Assembly (NCBI GenBank): GCA_041390105.1
Contig: JAWKQO010000001.1
Coordinates: forward strand, 1,800,001-1,864,000
Reading direction: 5' to 3'
DNA: 64,000 nt
Source of the DNA: Gemmatimonadota bacterium
GTDB taxonomy: Bacteria; Gemmatimonadota; Gemmatimonadetes; Longimicrobiales; Gaopeijiaceae
Shown here in pieces: positions 8,459 to 17,134 of the stretch (its first letter is position 1; each line of letters opens with the position of its first letter). The notes beneath the pieces are model-generated. The model had not been told where the DNA came from and made no database searches. It was given only the letters and a program-made list of their open reading frames with translations. A program made the position numbers and the translations under genes.

Positions 8459-9958
8459 TCATGGACCGTAGGCGGAGCGGGCGACGCGTTCTGCCCAGGA
8501 CAGCGGGCTGTAGGGCAAACCGGCCAGGAGCCCCACCAGGAGGCTGAGCAGCGCGGTGGCCAGCACCGGAAGCAGCAGCATCCAGGAAGCCTCACGAGCA
8601 CCGCTCCGAGGAGACTCTGCCCAGTGTCGCTCCGGCGGATCGAACCAGGCCGTCTTCACGATCGGCAGGAAGTACGCCGCGTTCAGGAACCCGCTCACCA
8701 CCAACACGGCCACCACCCAGGGACGCCCGGCCTGAAGGCCCCCAGCAGCCAGATACCACTTGCTGACGAACCCGGCGACGGGCGGCACGCCGATCATCCC
8801 GAGCGCCGCAACGGTGAAGGCAGCCATGGTCAGCGGCATGCGGCGGGCGACACCCTTCATCTGACTGACGCGCTTGACGTTCAGCGTCTCGGCCAGGTTT
8901 CCCGCACAGAAGAAGAGCGTCACCTTCATCAGCCCCTGGTGCACCAGGTGCACTACAGCACCGGTGAGGGCCACAGGACTCGGGAGGGTGGCTCCGAGGG
9001 TGATGTACGAGAGCTGGCTTACGGTGGAGTAGGCGAGGCGGCGCTTCAGATCGTCCTGGACCAGTGCGCGCACCGAGCCGAACAGGATCGTGAACACGGC
9101 AGCGGCAGCCAGCCAGGGAAGCACGCCCAGGCGAGTGGCGAGGTCGAATCCGTAGACGTCGTAGATGACGCGGAGGATGCCGAAGGCTCCCGCCTTCACC
9201 ACGGCCACGGCGTGCAACAGCGCGCTCACGGGCGCCGGGGCAATCATCGCCACGGGCAGCCACCCATGCAGCGGTACGATGGCTGCCTTCACCGCCAGCC
9301 CGCCGATCAGAAGCACGAAGATGATCCGAAGCTCCGTCGCGTGCGACGCGGACAGGCGGGCCAGCGCGTCGCCCCCCTCTGCGAAGTCCACCGGACCGGC
9401 CAACGCGGTGAGCCAGGCGGTGGCGAGCAGCAGCAGTGCCCCTCCGCTCAGCGTGTAGGTCAGGTACCGAGCTCCGGCGGCCAGGGCGCGGCGGGTGCCT
9501 CGGTGCACGACCAGTGGATAGGTGGTGACGGTGAGGAGCTCGTAGAAGACGAGGAACGTCAACAGGTTGCCCGAGAGCGCGATGCCGACGGTGGCGCTTA
9601 CGCAGAGGCTGAAGAACCCGAAGAAGCGCGCGCGCTGCGGAGCGTGCTCCAGGTAGCCGATGGCGTACAGCGTGGTGACCAGCCACAGCCCCGCCGACAA
9701 CGTCACGAACAGGAGCGAGAGCTCATCCGCCTGCAACAGGAGATCGACGCCGTCGGCCAGATGCCACTGCCAGGACGGACGCCCACCGCGGGCGACGACC
9801 AGGAGGAGGGCGGTCACCGCGACGAGCTTGACCCCCGCACCGCCCAGGTTGAGGAGGGTCCGCAGGCTTCGACGAGACTCGGGGAGGAAGAAGATCACGA
9901 GCCCCGGCACCAGCGACGAGGCCAGGATCAGCGGAGGGAGCAGATCGACGCCGATCAT
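8459..9958 (-). CDS. mrpD: MrpD-type Na+/H+ antiporter subunit, 499 aa
   Basis: Member of the proton-conducting membrane family with about 14 predicted helices. Key ion-path residues are visible: Glu140 in TM5 (LVFYELLTV) and the Lys in LAVKAAIVPLHGWLP, followed by APVSALLHAVAVVKAG and the broken-helix motif DDLKRRLAYSTVSQ. Of the three large subunits in this operon it looks most like true MrpD. Its ATG overlaps the upstream stop by 4 nt (ATGA at 9955-9958), so translation is coupled. It acts in the inner membrane as part of a multi-subunit monovalent cation/proton antiporter. Confidence 0.92.
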   Translation of the reverse strand: MIGVDLLPPLILASSLVPGLVIFFLPESRRSLRTLLNLGGAGVKLVAVTALLLVVARGGRPSWQWHLADGVDLLLQADELSLLFVTLSAGLWLVTTLYAIGYLEHAPQRARFFGFFSLCVSATVGIALSGNLLTFLVFYELLTVTTYPLVVHRGTRRALAAGARYLTYTLSGGALLLLATAWLTALAGPVDFAEGGDALARLSASHATELRIIFVLLIGGLAVKAAIVPLHGWLPVAMIAPAPVSALLHAVAVVKAGAFGILRVIYDVYGFDLATRLGVLPWLAAAAVFTILFGSVRALVQDDLKRRLAYSTVSQLSYITLGATLPSPVALTGAVVHLVHQGLMKVTLFFCAGNLAETLNVKRVSQMKGVARRMPLTMAAFTVAALGMIGVPPVAGFVSKWYLAAGGLQAGRPWVVAVLVVSGFLNAAYFLPIVKTAWFDPPERHWAESPRSGAREASWMLLLPVLATALLSLLVGLLAGLPYSPLSWAERVARSAYGP

Positions 9959-11442
9959 GGCCCTCCCCCCAGCACCGGGAGGCCGATCCGGATGAGGGTG
10001 TCGGGCACGGCGGATGCCACACCAAGGAGGAGGGCAGCCAACGCCAAGGCCAGCGCCGCCCAGCCGCGCTCCTGCGCACCGCCCTCCTGCGGAGCCCCCC
10101 GCGGCTCAGGGCGGATCGCCGGCACCAAGACGCGCCACACATATCCCGCGGTCAGCAAGGCGCTGCCCGCGATGATGACCACCCACACGAGGTCTGCGGG
10201 CGTGGCGGGAGAAGTGGCGAGCAGCCACTTGCCCATGAAGCCCCCCGTACCGGGCACCCCCATCAAGCTCATCCCGGCCAGTCCCAGCGCGTAGGCGTGC
10301 ACGGGGTGGCGGGTCCCGAATCCGGCCAGCTCGCTCAGGCGGTCGTGGCCATAGGCACGCGCCACTCCGCCCGCCGCCAGGAACATGGCCGCCTTGGCCA
10401 GCGCGTGCGCAGCGGCGAGGAACACGAGGCCCGCCCACGCCCGCGGATTCGCGCTCGAACGCACGAGGGGGACCGCCACCAGCAGGAGGCCGATCTGAGC
10501 CACCGTGGAGTACGCCACCAGCTCCTTGAGACGGACCGCCCGAATGGCCTGCAAGGATCCCCACACGAGTCCAGCGCTCCCCAGCACTCCGATCAACGCT
10601 GCGGCGGCCGAGCCAGGCAAGCCGGGGAAACAGAACCACCAGAGCCGGAGCAGCAGGTAGAGGGGAGCTTCGACCACCAATGCGGAGAGAAGCGCGCTCA
10701 CCGGCGCTGGGGCAGCAGCGTGAGCCGCGGGAAGCCATCCGTGCAGCGGTACGATGGCCGCTTTGAACAGAAGCGCGCCGCTCAGGAGGGACAGCGCCAG
10801 CGTGGTCTCTCCATCCGGCCGTACCAAGCTGGCCAGTCGTTGGAAGTCCAACGCCTCGTAGCGATGGTACACGAGCGCGACCCCAAGGAAGAACGCCAAG
10901 GACGCCGCGACGTTCACGAAGAAGTAGCGCAGCGCCGCCCGAAGGGGACCCGCTCCCCCTGCCGAAGCCACGAGAGCGACGGAGGTGAGTCCGACGAGCT
11001 CCAGACACACGTAGAGGTTGAAGAGATCGGCGGTGAGGAAGAGGGCGTTGAGTCCGGCCCAAAGCAAGAACCACAGCGGCCAGAAGGTCCTTGCTGCGCG
11101 TACGTCGTCAGCAAGCTGGTTCGACCGCGGGTCCACCCGTGATCGCCATGCATCCGTGCTCGCGGCGAGGAGGACCAGCCACACGATCGCGAGGAACGCG
11201 GCCGAGAGGCCATCGACGTTGAGACCGATGCCAACGGAGCTCGGCCACGCTCCTACCGCGACCCGCCAGGCACCTCCCCGCAGCAGAGCCCCGCAGATGG
11301 TCCACGTCACCACACCGCAGATGGCTGTTACGCCGCCCAGCAGAAGCGCGACCCCTCCCCGCCGTACTGGTTGTAGAACGAAGGCGAGAATCGCGCCCAC
11401 GAGCGGAGCCGCCACCAGCCAGGCAGGGGAAGCGGCCATCAT
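9955..11442 (-). CDS. MrpD/ND4-like antiporter subunit, 495 aa
   Basis: Second large proton-channel paralogue of the operon. The TM5 Glu (Glu148 in YVCLELVGL) and channel Lys (LFKAAIVPLHGWLPAAH) are both kept, as is LKELVAYSTVAQ. It is shorter than MrpA, which is about 770-800 aa, and lacks the MrpA C-terminal extension, whose MbhD-like part is instead fused to MrpB in the gene upstream. The ATG at 11442 overlaps the mrpC stop by 4 nt (ATGA). It could stand in for the MrpA N-terminal antiporter module, but the sequence alone cannot show this. Confidence 0.9.
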   Translation of the reverse strand: MMAASPAWLVAAPLVGAILAFVLQPVRRGGVALLLGGVTAICGVVTWTICGALLRGGAWRVAVGAWPSSVGIGLNVDGLSAAFLAIVWLVLLAASTDAWRSRVDPRSNQLADDVRAARTFWPLWFLLWAGLNALFLTADLFNLYVCLELVGLTSVALVASAGGAGPLRAALRYFFVNVAASLAFFLGVALVYHRYEALDFQRLASLVRPDGETTLALSLLSGALLFKAAIVPLHGWLPAAHAAAPAPVSALLSALVVEAPLYLLLRLWWFCFPGLPGSAAAALIGVLGSAGLVWGSLQAIRAVRLKELVAYSTVAQIGLLLVAVPLVRSSANPRAWAGLVFLAAAHALAKAAMFLAAGGVARAYGHDRLSELAGFGTRHPVHAYALGLAGMSLMGVPGTGGFMGKWLLATSPATPADLVWVVIIAGSALLTAGYVWRVLVPAIRPEPRGAPQEGGAQERGWAALALALAALLLGVASAVPDTLIRIGLPVLGGGP

Positions 11443-11750
11443 GGCAGTCGCGATTCCGTAGGCGTCGGCACCTCCTCTCGCTCGGCCTGCCGGAGCCGCA
11501 CGATCAGCGCCAAGGCCACCGCCGTCGCACTCACCGTCACGACGATGCCCGTCAGCACCAGGGCCTGCGGCACCGGATCGAGCCCGCTGGCGCCGGAGCG
11601 GGCCAACCCGACGAGCACGAGCGAGGCACCGGTGCTCATGACGTTGAAGGAGAGCACCTTGGCGACGAGCTCGGCTCGTGCGAGCAGCCCGAACAGGCCG
11701 ATGGCGAAGACCGCCGCCCCGACGAGCGGATAGAGGAGTGCCGCGCTCAT
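11439..11750 (-). CDS. mrpC: MrpC/NuoK-like antiporter subunit, 103 aa
   Basis: Small three-helix membrane subunit homologous to NuoK. Length is typical. The helices are about residues 5-24, 29-50 and 62-86. The last contains the family segment PVPQALVLTGIVVTVSATAVALAL, close to the usual PLPQALVLTAIVI pattern. It lies between MrpB and a MrpD-like gene, the canonical B-C-D order, with 4-nt overlaps at both ends. Confidence 0.93.
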   Translation of the reverse strand: MSAALLYPLVGAAVFAIGLFGLLARAELVAKVLSFNVMSTGASLVLVGLARSGASGLDPVPQALVLTGIVVTVSATAVALALIVRLRQAEREEVPTPTESRLP

Positions 11751-12724
11751 CCCTCCTCCTCCGGGAGCTCAGCCAGGCCACCGATGAACAGGGCGGTCAA
11801 GGTGAGCCCCACGGACACTGCGATGCACGCCTCGATGAACAGACCCCAGGCGGCCGCTGTCCCAGCGGCGTATTCGAGGGGAGCCCGCCCCCGCAGCAGG
11901 GGCCAAGCGCACGCGGCCAGCAACGCGCCCAGTCCTGCCGCCACCCCCCAGCGCGTGCGTCGTCGCTCTCCCAGACGAAGGGCTCGTCGGTCGGTGAGGG
12001 TCCAAAGGACCCCGGCGGCCCCCAGCAGGGCGCCGGACTGAAAGCCTCCTCCGGGGCCATGCAGCCCGGCGCCGAGCAGATGCGCGGCAACGAGCAGCAG
12101 CAGCGGCAGGAGGAAGTGCGACACCGAACCCAGCACGGGGTCTCCGGGCCAGTGCGCCGGTCGGGTCCGGACGATCCCGAGGCCCCACACCGCCAGCACG
12201 GCAGCGAAGAGGACCGAGGTCTCCAGGAGCGTATCGTAGCCGCGCAGATCCAGGAGCACCGCCGTCACGGCGCTCTCGATCCCGCTCCGGGTGCCCAAAC
12301 GGGCGACCGCATCGGCCAGTCCGACGCGTTCGTTGTGGGTCGCCAGTGCCAGCACCGCCGTGGAGGCGAGAAGCGCGAAGATCGTCACCGCGGCGGCGAT
12401 CGTCGCTTTGATCAGGGGACTGCTGGGGAGCTGCCCGTGCAGGGTCGATCGAGGCTCACTCTGGGACGAGCCACCTGCGCCGCGGAGCCGCCCCAACGTG
12501 GAAAGCAGCAGCGCGCCGGTGAGCCCGGCTCCGATCGCGGCCTCAGCCAGCGCCAGGTCCGGTGCCGCCAATCGGCCCCAGACGAGCGCGGTCAGCAGGC
12601 CGAAAGCGATGTAGCGCACGGTCCCCGTGAATGGGTCGTGGGCCGAAATGCTGCCCCAAGCCACCAGGACGAGCGTGGCCACGAGCAGCAGATCGAAGAT
12701 CCAGGCGCCCGTCGTCGCGCTCAC
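11747..12724 (-). CDS. mrpB: MbhD-like (MrpA C-terminal) domain fused to MrpB, 325 aa
   Basis: Two known pieces in one chain. Residues 1-80 match the DUF4040/MbhD-type segment that forms part of the MrpA C-terminus (the WGRLAAPDLALAEAAIGAGLTGALLL pattern). Residues about 165-310 match MnhB/MrpB (the FLLPLLLLVAAHLLGAGLHGPGGGFQSGALL pattern). A hydrophobic link lies between. The GTG start at 12724 overlaps the mrpG stop (GTGA), and the last bases overlap the mrpC start. In archaeal Mbh and Mrp operons the same modules are encoded as D, E and F, so this is a condensed form of that layout. Confidence 0.88.
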   Translation of the reverse strand: MSATTGAWIFDLLLVATLVLVAWGSISAHDPFTGTVRYIAFGLLTALVWGRLAAPDLALAEAAIGAGLTGALLLSTLGRLRGAGGSSQSEPRSTLHGQLPSSPLIKATIAAAVTIFALLASTAVLALATHNERVGLADAVARLGTRSGIESAVTAVLLDLRGYDTLLETSVLFAAVLAVWGLGIVRTRPAHWPGDPVLGSVSHFLLPLLLLVAAHLLGAGLHGPGGGFQSGALLGAAGVLWTLTDRRALRLGERRRTRWGVAAGLGALLAACAWPLLRGRAPLEYAAGTAAAWGLFIEACIAVSVGLTLTALFIGGLAELPEEEG

Positions 12725-13044
12725 GGCGTTTCCTCCCCGCGGCCCCGCTGGTCCAGATAGGCGGCCCGGCACAGGAAGTGTCCGTTCGCGCCGCTCGCGA
12801 GTGCGATCAGCGTCCAGATCAAGAGCACGCGCAGACCGGACACCAGGGACGTCTGCAACAGGCCGACGCCGAGCGCGACGCACCCCAAGCCCAGCGTATC
12901 AGCCTTGGTCAGGGCGTGGATGCGAGTAAACACGTCTGGGAAGCGCAGCAGCCCCACCAGGCCCGCCAGGAAGAACACCATCCCGATCCCGACCAGTACC
13001 ACAGCCGCCAGCGCACGAAGGCTCTCCCAGTCCATCGCGGTCAC
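12721..13044 (-). CDS. mrpG: MrpG antiporter subunit, 107 aa
   Basis: Three-helix MnhG/MrpG subunit. The motif after the first helix, GLLRFPDVFTRIHALTKADTLG, is very close to the family consensus RFPDFYTRLHAATKADTLG. The third helix and a short basic tail follow. Three starts are possible: GTG 13047, GTG 13044 or ATG 13032. GTG 13044 is given because it makes the GTGA overlap with the mrpF stop that is common in this operon. Confidence 0.92.
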   Translation of the reverse strand: MTAMDWESLRALAAVVLVGIGMVFFLAGLVGLLRFPDVFTRIHALTKADTLGLGCVALGVGLLQTSLVSGLRVLLIWTLIALASGANGHFLCRAAYLDQRGRGEETP

Positions 13045-13292
13045 CACCAGGCCCGCCGTACGAACGCGATGGTCGTGACCGCGGCCAGGACCGCGAACAC
13101 CAGGGCCACATCGACGAGGGCGTGATCCTCCAAGGCGACCGAGAGCAGCAGGAGCACGGACACCGCAACGGTTCCGAACAGCTGCGCCACCATCATACGG
13201 TCAGCACGGGTCGGCCCCCAGACGACGCGCAGCAACGCGACCATGACCGTGATCAACAGAAGCGCGGCGCAGCCGAGGAACATCTCAATCAC
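13041..13292 (-). CDS. mrpF: MrpF antiporter subunit, 83 aa
   Basis: Three-helix MnhF/MrpF subunit with the conserved GPTRADRMMVAQLFGT segment between helices 1 and 2 and DHALVDVALVFAVLA in helix 3. GTG 13292 is chosen because GAGGAGG lies 6 nt upstream. It overlaps mrpE by 8 nt. An ATG at 13283 would remove three residues. The product belongs to the membrane-bound antiporter complex. Confidence 0.92.
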   Translation of the reverse strand: MIEMFLGCAALLLITVMVALLRVVWGPTRADRMMVAQLFGTVAVSVLLLLSVALEDHALVDVALVFAVLAAVTTIAFVRRAWW

Positions 13293-13827
13293 GATGCGCC
13301 TCCTCAGTGACGGGCGCAGGGCTTCTCTCCAGACGCAGTCCAAACAAGCCCGCGATCAGTGACTCGGCGCGCCGGCAAGGTCCCTCGACCGCCACCCCCG
13401 AGTGGATACGTTGCACGATGAGCATGTCCCCTCTCAGCTCGGCCGCCACCGTTCCCGGCAGCATGCTGATGGTCACGGCCAGAAGCGACCGCGCGGGTCC
13501 GTCGGGAAGGCGCAGCGCGAACGCCACGAAGCCAGGGTCCACCGAGCGGCGCGGGTCCAGGGCGCGCAGGGCAACGTCGACGCCACCGCGTACGGCCTGG
13601 AGCAGATAGAAGGCGGCGAAGACGACCAGGCGATCGGCGCGCCACCAATGGAACGACGGTCCGGACCCATGGGGCGCGAGCCACGCACCCAGGACGGCGG
13701 CGACGCCTCCCAGCCACCAGGAGCCGTCCCTCCCATCCGAGATCAGCCACCAGAGGGCGACCAGCACCACGAGCCGGGCGCCGACAGCCAGGGCCTGCGA
13801 GGCTGCGCGCGTTGCGCGTGCGGGCAT
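13285..13827 (-). CDS. mrpE: MrpE antiporter subunit, 180 aa
   Basis: First gene of the Mrp-type operon. MnhE/MrpE has two N-terminal helices and a cytoplasmic C-terminal domain. Visible family features are the FAAFYLLQAVRGGVDVALRAL helix, then FVAFALRLPDG and LLAVTISMLPGTVAAEL, a strong MrpE signature. A promoter should lie in the 277 bp upstream, 13828-14104, which also faces the divergent symporter gene. I see no clear -35/-10 pair there. Confidence 0.92.
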   Translation of the reverse strand: MPARATRAASQALAVGARLVVLVALWWLISDGRDGSWWLGGVAAVLGAWLAPHGSGPSFHWWRADRLVVFAAFYLLQAVRGGVDVALRALDPRRSVDPGFVAFALRLPDGPARSLLAVTISMLPGTVAAELRGDMLIVQRIHSGVAVEGPCRRAESLIAGLFGLRLERSPAPVTEEAHRD

Positions 13828-14104
13828 GACGATGGCAAGCGAAAGGAGCGTGTGACGCTTCGTTCATGTCGCATCGGAGCGCACATCCCGTCAAGCCGGG
13901 ACACCTCCGGCGGTCGTCCGGGGGGTGGTGGCCAGGTGGCCAGCCCGGCTACCATGCCTCCCCGACGTTCTCCCCTGGCTCCGGACCGACGCGTGCGCCT
14001 CCCGTTCGATATCGCCCCCCCGCGCACGCTGCCGTCGCGCAGCATGAGTCGCACGGCGTGATCCAAGGAGCACTCCTGCCTCGCCCCGCGGGAATGCGGT
14101 CCCG

Positions 14105-15304
14105 ATGATCGAGCGGTGGCGGTCCCTGTCGCTGGGCTCCCGCATCCTGGTCTTCATGGTCCTGGGAGGCATTGCCGGCCTCACGCTGGGAGAGTCCGCA
14201 GCGGCCGTGCAGCCGATCGGGGATGTCTTCATCCGCCTGCTCATCATGGCGGCGGTACCGCTGGTCTTCTTCAACCTGCTCGCGGGCATCACCAGCCTCA
14301 CCGACCTGCGCACGCTGGGCCGGCTGGCCGGCAAGATCGTCCTCTACTACCTCATCACCACCGCCGCCGCCCTTTCGCTCGGTCTCCTGGCCACGCACGC
14401 ACTTCAACCCGGCCGCGGCATGCGCCTCACCGGCGAGGTCGGAGACCGACTGGGCACCGCGCCTCGTGTGCTCGACGTGATCCTGGACTTGATCCCGGAG
14501 AACGTCTTCCGCGCATTCGCGGAGGGGAAGGTCTCGCAGATCGTGGTCTTCGCGGTGCTCCTGGGAGTGGCCACCGTGAAGCTCCCTTCCGCTCCGCGTG
14601 AGCGCCTGCGCGAGGCGTTCGACGCGCTCGCGCAGCTCCTGCGCAAGCTGGTCGACGTGGTGATGTGGGCGGCCCCTCTGGGGATCGGCGCGCTGGCGGC
14701 CAGCACCCTGGGACAGTACGGCTCCCAGATCTTCGGGCCGCTGGCCCGTTTCCTGGCAGCGGTCTGGGGCGCACAGCTGGTCATGGTCCTCGTGTACCTG
14801 ACACTGCTGCGCACGCTCACGCCGAGAAAGCCCTGGACGTTCCTCAAACAGACCGGTCCGCTCTGGGCCACCACTGCTGCCACCTGCAGCTCCCTGGCCA
14901 GCCTGGCCGTCGCCATGGACCTGGCGGAGACGCGGTTGCGCCTCCCGGAGCGCGTGTACGCCTTCACCCTGCCGCTCGGCGCACAGATCAACAAGGACGG
15001 CACCTCCATCATGCTGGCAGCCGTGCTGTTGTTCACGGCTCAGGCCGCCGGCGTGGAGTTCGATCTGGCGACGCAGGTCACGATCGTGCTGATCGGGCTG
15101 CTGCTCTCCGAGGGGTCGGGCGGTATCCCCGGAGGCGGGTTGGTCATCGCCCTCATCTTCGTGCAGGCCTTCAACCTCCCGCCTGAGATCGCCGCGATCG
15201 TGGGTGGGATCTACCGTCTCATCGACATGGGCAGCACCACCATCAATGTGATGGGAGACATGGTGGGGACCGCCATCGTAGCCCACTCGGAGGAGCGAGC
15301 ATGA
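14105..15304 (+). CDS. Dicarboxylate/glutamate:cation symporter (DAACS), 399 aa
   Basis: Inner-membrane importer of the GltP/DctA fold. The hairpin and substrate motifs are recognisable: GAQINKDGTSIML, SEGSGGIPGGGLV and the C-terminal DMGSTTINVMGD that holds the binding Asp/Asn. The usual Arg in the last motif (DxxRT) is replaced here by Met-Gly-Ser, which points to a neutral amino-acid or non-acidic substrate branch (inference). The ATG of the following aminotransferase overlaps its stop (ATGA at 15301), so uptake and metabolism of a related compound are probably linked. Confidence 0.88.
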   Translation: MIERWRSLSLGSRILVFMVLGGIAGLTLGESAAAVQPIGDVFIRLLIMAAVPLVFFNLLAGITSLTDLRTLGRLAGKIVLYYLITTAAALSLGLLATHALQPGRGMRLTGEVGDRLGTAPRVLDVILDLIPENVFRAFAEGKVSQIVVFAVLLGVATVKLPSAPRERLREAFDALAQLLRKLVDVVMWAAPLGIGALAASTLGQYGSQIFGPLARFLAAVWGAQLVMVLVYLTLLRTLTPRKPWTFLKQTGPLWATTAATCSSLASLAVAMDLAETRLRLPERVYAFTLPLGAQINKDGTSIMLAAVLLFTAQAAGVEFDLATQVTIVLIGLLLSEGSGGIPGGGLVIALIFVQAFNLPPEIAAIVGGIYRLIDMGSTTINVMGDMVGTAIVAHSEERA

Positions 15305-16506
15305 CGCTGGACCTGCAGGGCTTCCGTGATCTGTTCCCCGCCTTGCGCTCCGGGACGTTCATGAACGTCGCCCAGCGAGGTCTGATGGCCGAGCCGGTTC
15401 GCCTCGCCATCGAGCAGTACCTGCATCTCCGCACGGGATACGAGTGGGACAAGCAAGCCCTCTTCGATCGGACCGAGGAGACACGTGCCCGCTTTGCCCG
15501 CTTCATCGGTGCCGAGAGCGCCGATGAAGTCGCCTTCGCGAAGAACGTGTCGGACGGGATCAACATGATCGCCGGAGCCATCGATTGGCGCCCGGGGGAC
15601 AACATGGTGTTCTGTCCAGAACTGGAGCATCCGGCCAACGTGTTCCCCTGGTTCAATGCCCGTCACCGCCACGGCGTGGAGCTGCGGGCCGTCGAGCCGG
15701 TGGAGGGGCGGGTTCCGGTCGAGCGCCTGGCCGAGCGCATCGACGCGCGCACGCGCCTGATCACCGTCCCCACGGTGTCGTTCTCGCCTGGTTTCATCAC
15801 CGACGTGCAGGCCCTCTCCCGTGTCTGCCGAGCGCGAGGCGTATTCCTGCTCGTCGACGCCGCCCAGTCGGTGGGAATCCTGCACACCGACGTGCGCGCA
15901 ATGGGCGCCGATGCGCTGGCCGTCGCGACCCAGAAAGGGCTGATGGCCTGCTACGGCATGGGGTTTCTCTACTGCCGCGCCGAGGCAGCCGAAGCGCTGC
16001 AGCCCGCGGCGTTGGCGCGGTTCGGCGTGGACCTGCCCGACGATGCGCACGAGACCGCGCTCGCGGACGAGGACTTCCGCTACGCACACGCGGCGCGCCG
16101 CTTCGACGTGGGCAACTACAACTACCTCGGCGTGTTGGCCGCCAACCGCGCCCTGGAGATCCTCGAGTCCGTGGGCACGCCGATCCTGGAGGCGCATGTG
16201 CGGGGCTTGGCCCGCGGTCTGGCGCAACGCCTGCTCGATCTGGATCTGCCGGTGGTGGGCGGCGAGCCGGGGCCCGATCTCGGCCACATCGTCGCGGTGG
16301 GAACCAGCGGCGGCGGGCGGCACGATACCGTGGACGATCCACGCATGCAGTCCCTGCATCGCTTCCTCACCGAGCGCGACATCCACTTCGCGGTGCGCAA
16401 AGGCGTGCTGCGCTTCTCGCTGCACGGCTACAACGACCGCCCGGACGTCGAGCGCGTCGCGGAGGCCGCCGCCGAGTGGAGACGCACGTCCCTCTCCGCC
16501 CACTGA
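15301..16506 (+). CDS. Class V aminotransferase / cysteine-desulfurase-fold PLP enzyme, 401 aa
   Basis: PLP-dependent fold-type I enzyme. The PLP Asp lies in LVDAAQSVG, and the Schiff-base Lys follows in ATQKGLMACYG (about Lys211). The NVSDGINM segment and C-terminal LRFSLHGYN complete the fold. The Ser/Cys loop of true NifS/IscS desulfurases is not evident, so an aminotransferase, lyase or isopenicillin-epimerase-like role is equally likely. It is translationally coupled to the symporter upstream and lies just before the Rrf2 gene. Fe-S assembly is only a possibility. Confidence 0.85.
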   Translation: MTLDLQGFRDLFPALRSGTFMNVAQRGLMAEPVRLAIEQYLHLRTGYEWDKQALFDRTEETRARFARFIGAESADEVAFAKNVSDGINMIAGAIDWRPGDNMVFCPELEHPANVFPWFNARHRHGVELRAVEPVEGRVPVERLAERIDARTRLITVPTVSFSPGFITDVQALSRVCRARGVFLLVDAAQSVGILHTDVRAMGADALAVATQKGLMACYGMGFLYCRAEAAEALQPAALARFGVDLPDDAHETALADEDFRYAHAARRFDVGNYNYLGVLAANRALEILESVGTPILEAHVRGLARGLAQRLLDLDLPVVGGEPGPDLGHIVAVGTSGGGRHDTVDDPRMQSLHRFLTERDIHFAVRKGVLRFSLHGYNDRPDVERVAEAAAEWRRTSLSAH

Positions 16507-16618
16507 CGGTGGCCGTCTCGGGGATCTGACCGCCGGTCGATCGCCGGCCTGCTGGGGCCCTGTCAGGGTTCTCCCGACCCCTACCGTGGAGCAGACCCCG
16601 ACTTCTCCGGTGTCTATT

Positions 16619-16636
16619 TCGGATTTATTCATCCGA
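16619..16636. promoter_or_regulatory. Inverted repeat, candidate operator before the rrf2-nos genes
   Basis: Perfect 6-bp inverted repeat TCGGAT-N6-ATCCGA in a local AT-rich island (about 16611-16650) of an otherwise GC-rich 196-bp gap. It lies about 67 bp before the Rrf2 start, where a -10 region would be expected. The dyad form suits a dimeric Rrf2/IscR-type regulator acting on its own promoter. The binding assignment is inference. Confidence 0.4.
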
Positions 16637-16702
16637 TTAACAACAATTGATGGACGCCGGATCGTCGAGACCCCCGCCGGGGCTCGGGTCGGGAGCCAGT
16701 CG

Positions 16703-17134
16703 ATGCTGCTGTCACAAACCGGGATCTACGCGCTGCAGGCCGTTCTCCGACTCGCCCAGAGTGGAGAGGACCAGTTGGTGGCAGCCGCCGAGCTGGCCCG
16801 GGAGCTGGACATCCCGAGCGGCTACCTCGCCAAGACGCTGCACCGGCTCCGCCGCGAAGGGCTGCTCTCGTCCACGCGAGGTGCGGGTGGTGGCTACCGC
16901 TTGGCTCTCCCCGCCCGGGAGATCTCCGTGCTCCGCGTTGTTGCCCCCTTCCAGGACGTGGCCGTGGGCAAACGCTGCCTGCTCGGGGGCGCCTGTGATC
17001 CGGAGCACCCCTGCGAAGCGCACGCCCGCTGGAGCCGCCTGACGGCCTGCGGGACCACCGTGCTGGAGAACACCACAGTGGCCGACCTGCTCGGTGGCAC
17101 CGGCGACTCACCCATCACCAGGAACGACCTATGA
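16703..17134 (+). CDS. Rrf2-family regulator with IscR-type cluster ligands, 143 aa
   Basis: Winged-helix transcription factor with the Rrf2 start (LLSQTGIYALQAVLRLA), recognition region (SGYLAKTLHRLRREGLL) and wing (GAGGGYRLA). The cluster loop has Cys92-x5-Cys98-x5-Cys104 and His107, matching the positions of the [2Fe-2S] ligands of E. coli IscR. NsrR has Cys91/96/102 spacing instead. The start has GGGAG 7 nt upstream. Its stop overlaps the start of the cytochrome gene (ATGA), placing the sensor in the nos operon. It probably senses NO, O2 or Fe-S status and controls N2O reductase genes (inference). Confidence 0.92.
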   Translation: MLLSQTGIYALQAVLRLAQSGEDQLVAAAELARELDIPSGYLAKTLHRLRREGLLSSTRGAGGGYRLALPAREISVLRVVAPFQDVAVGKRCLLGGACDPEHPCEAHARWSRLTACGTTVLENTTVADLLGGTGDSPITRNDL

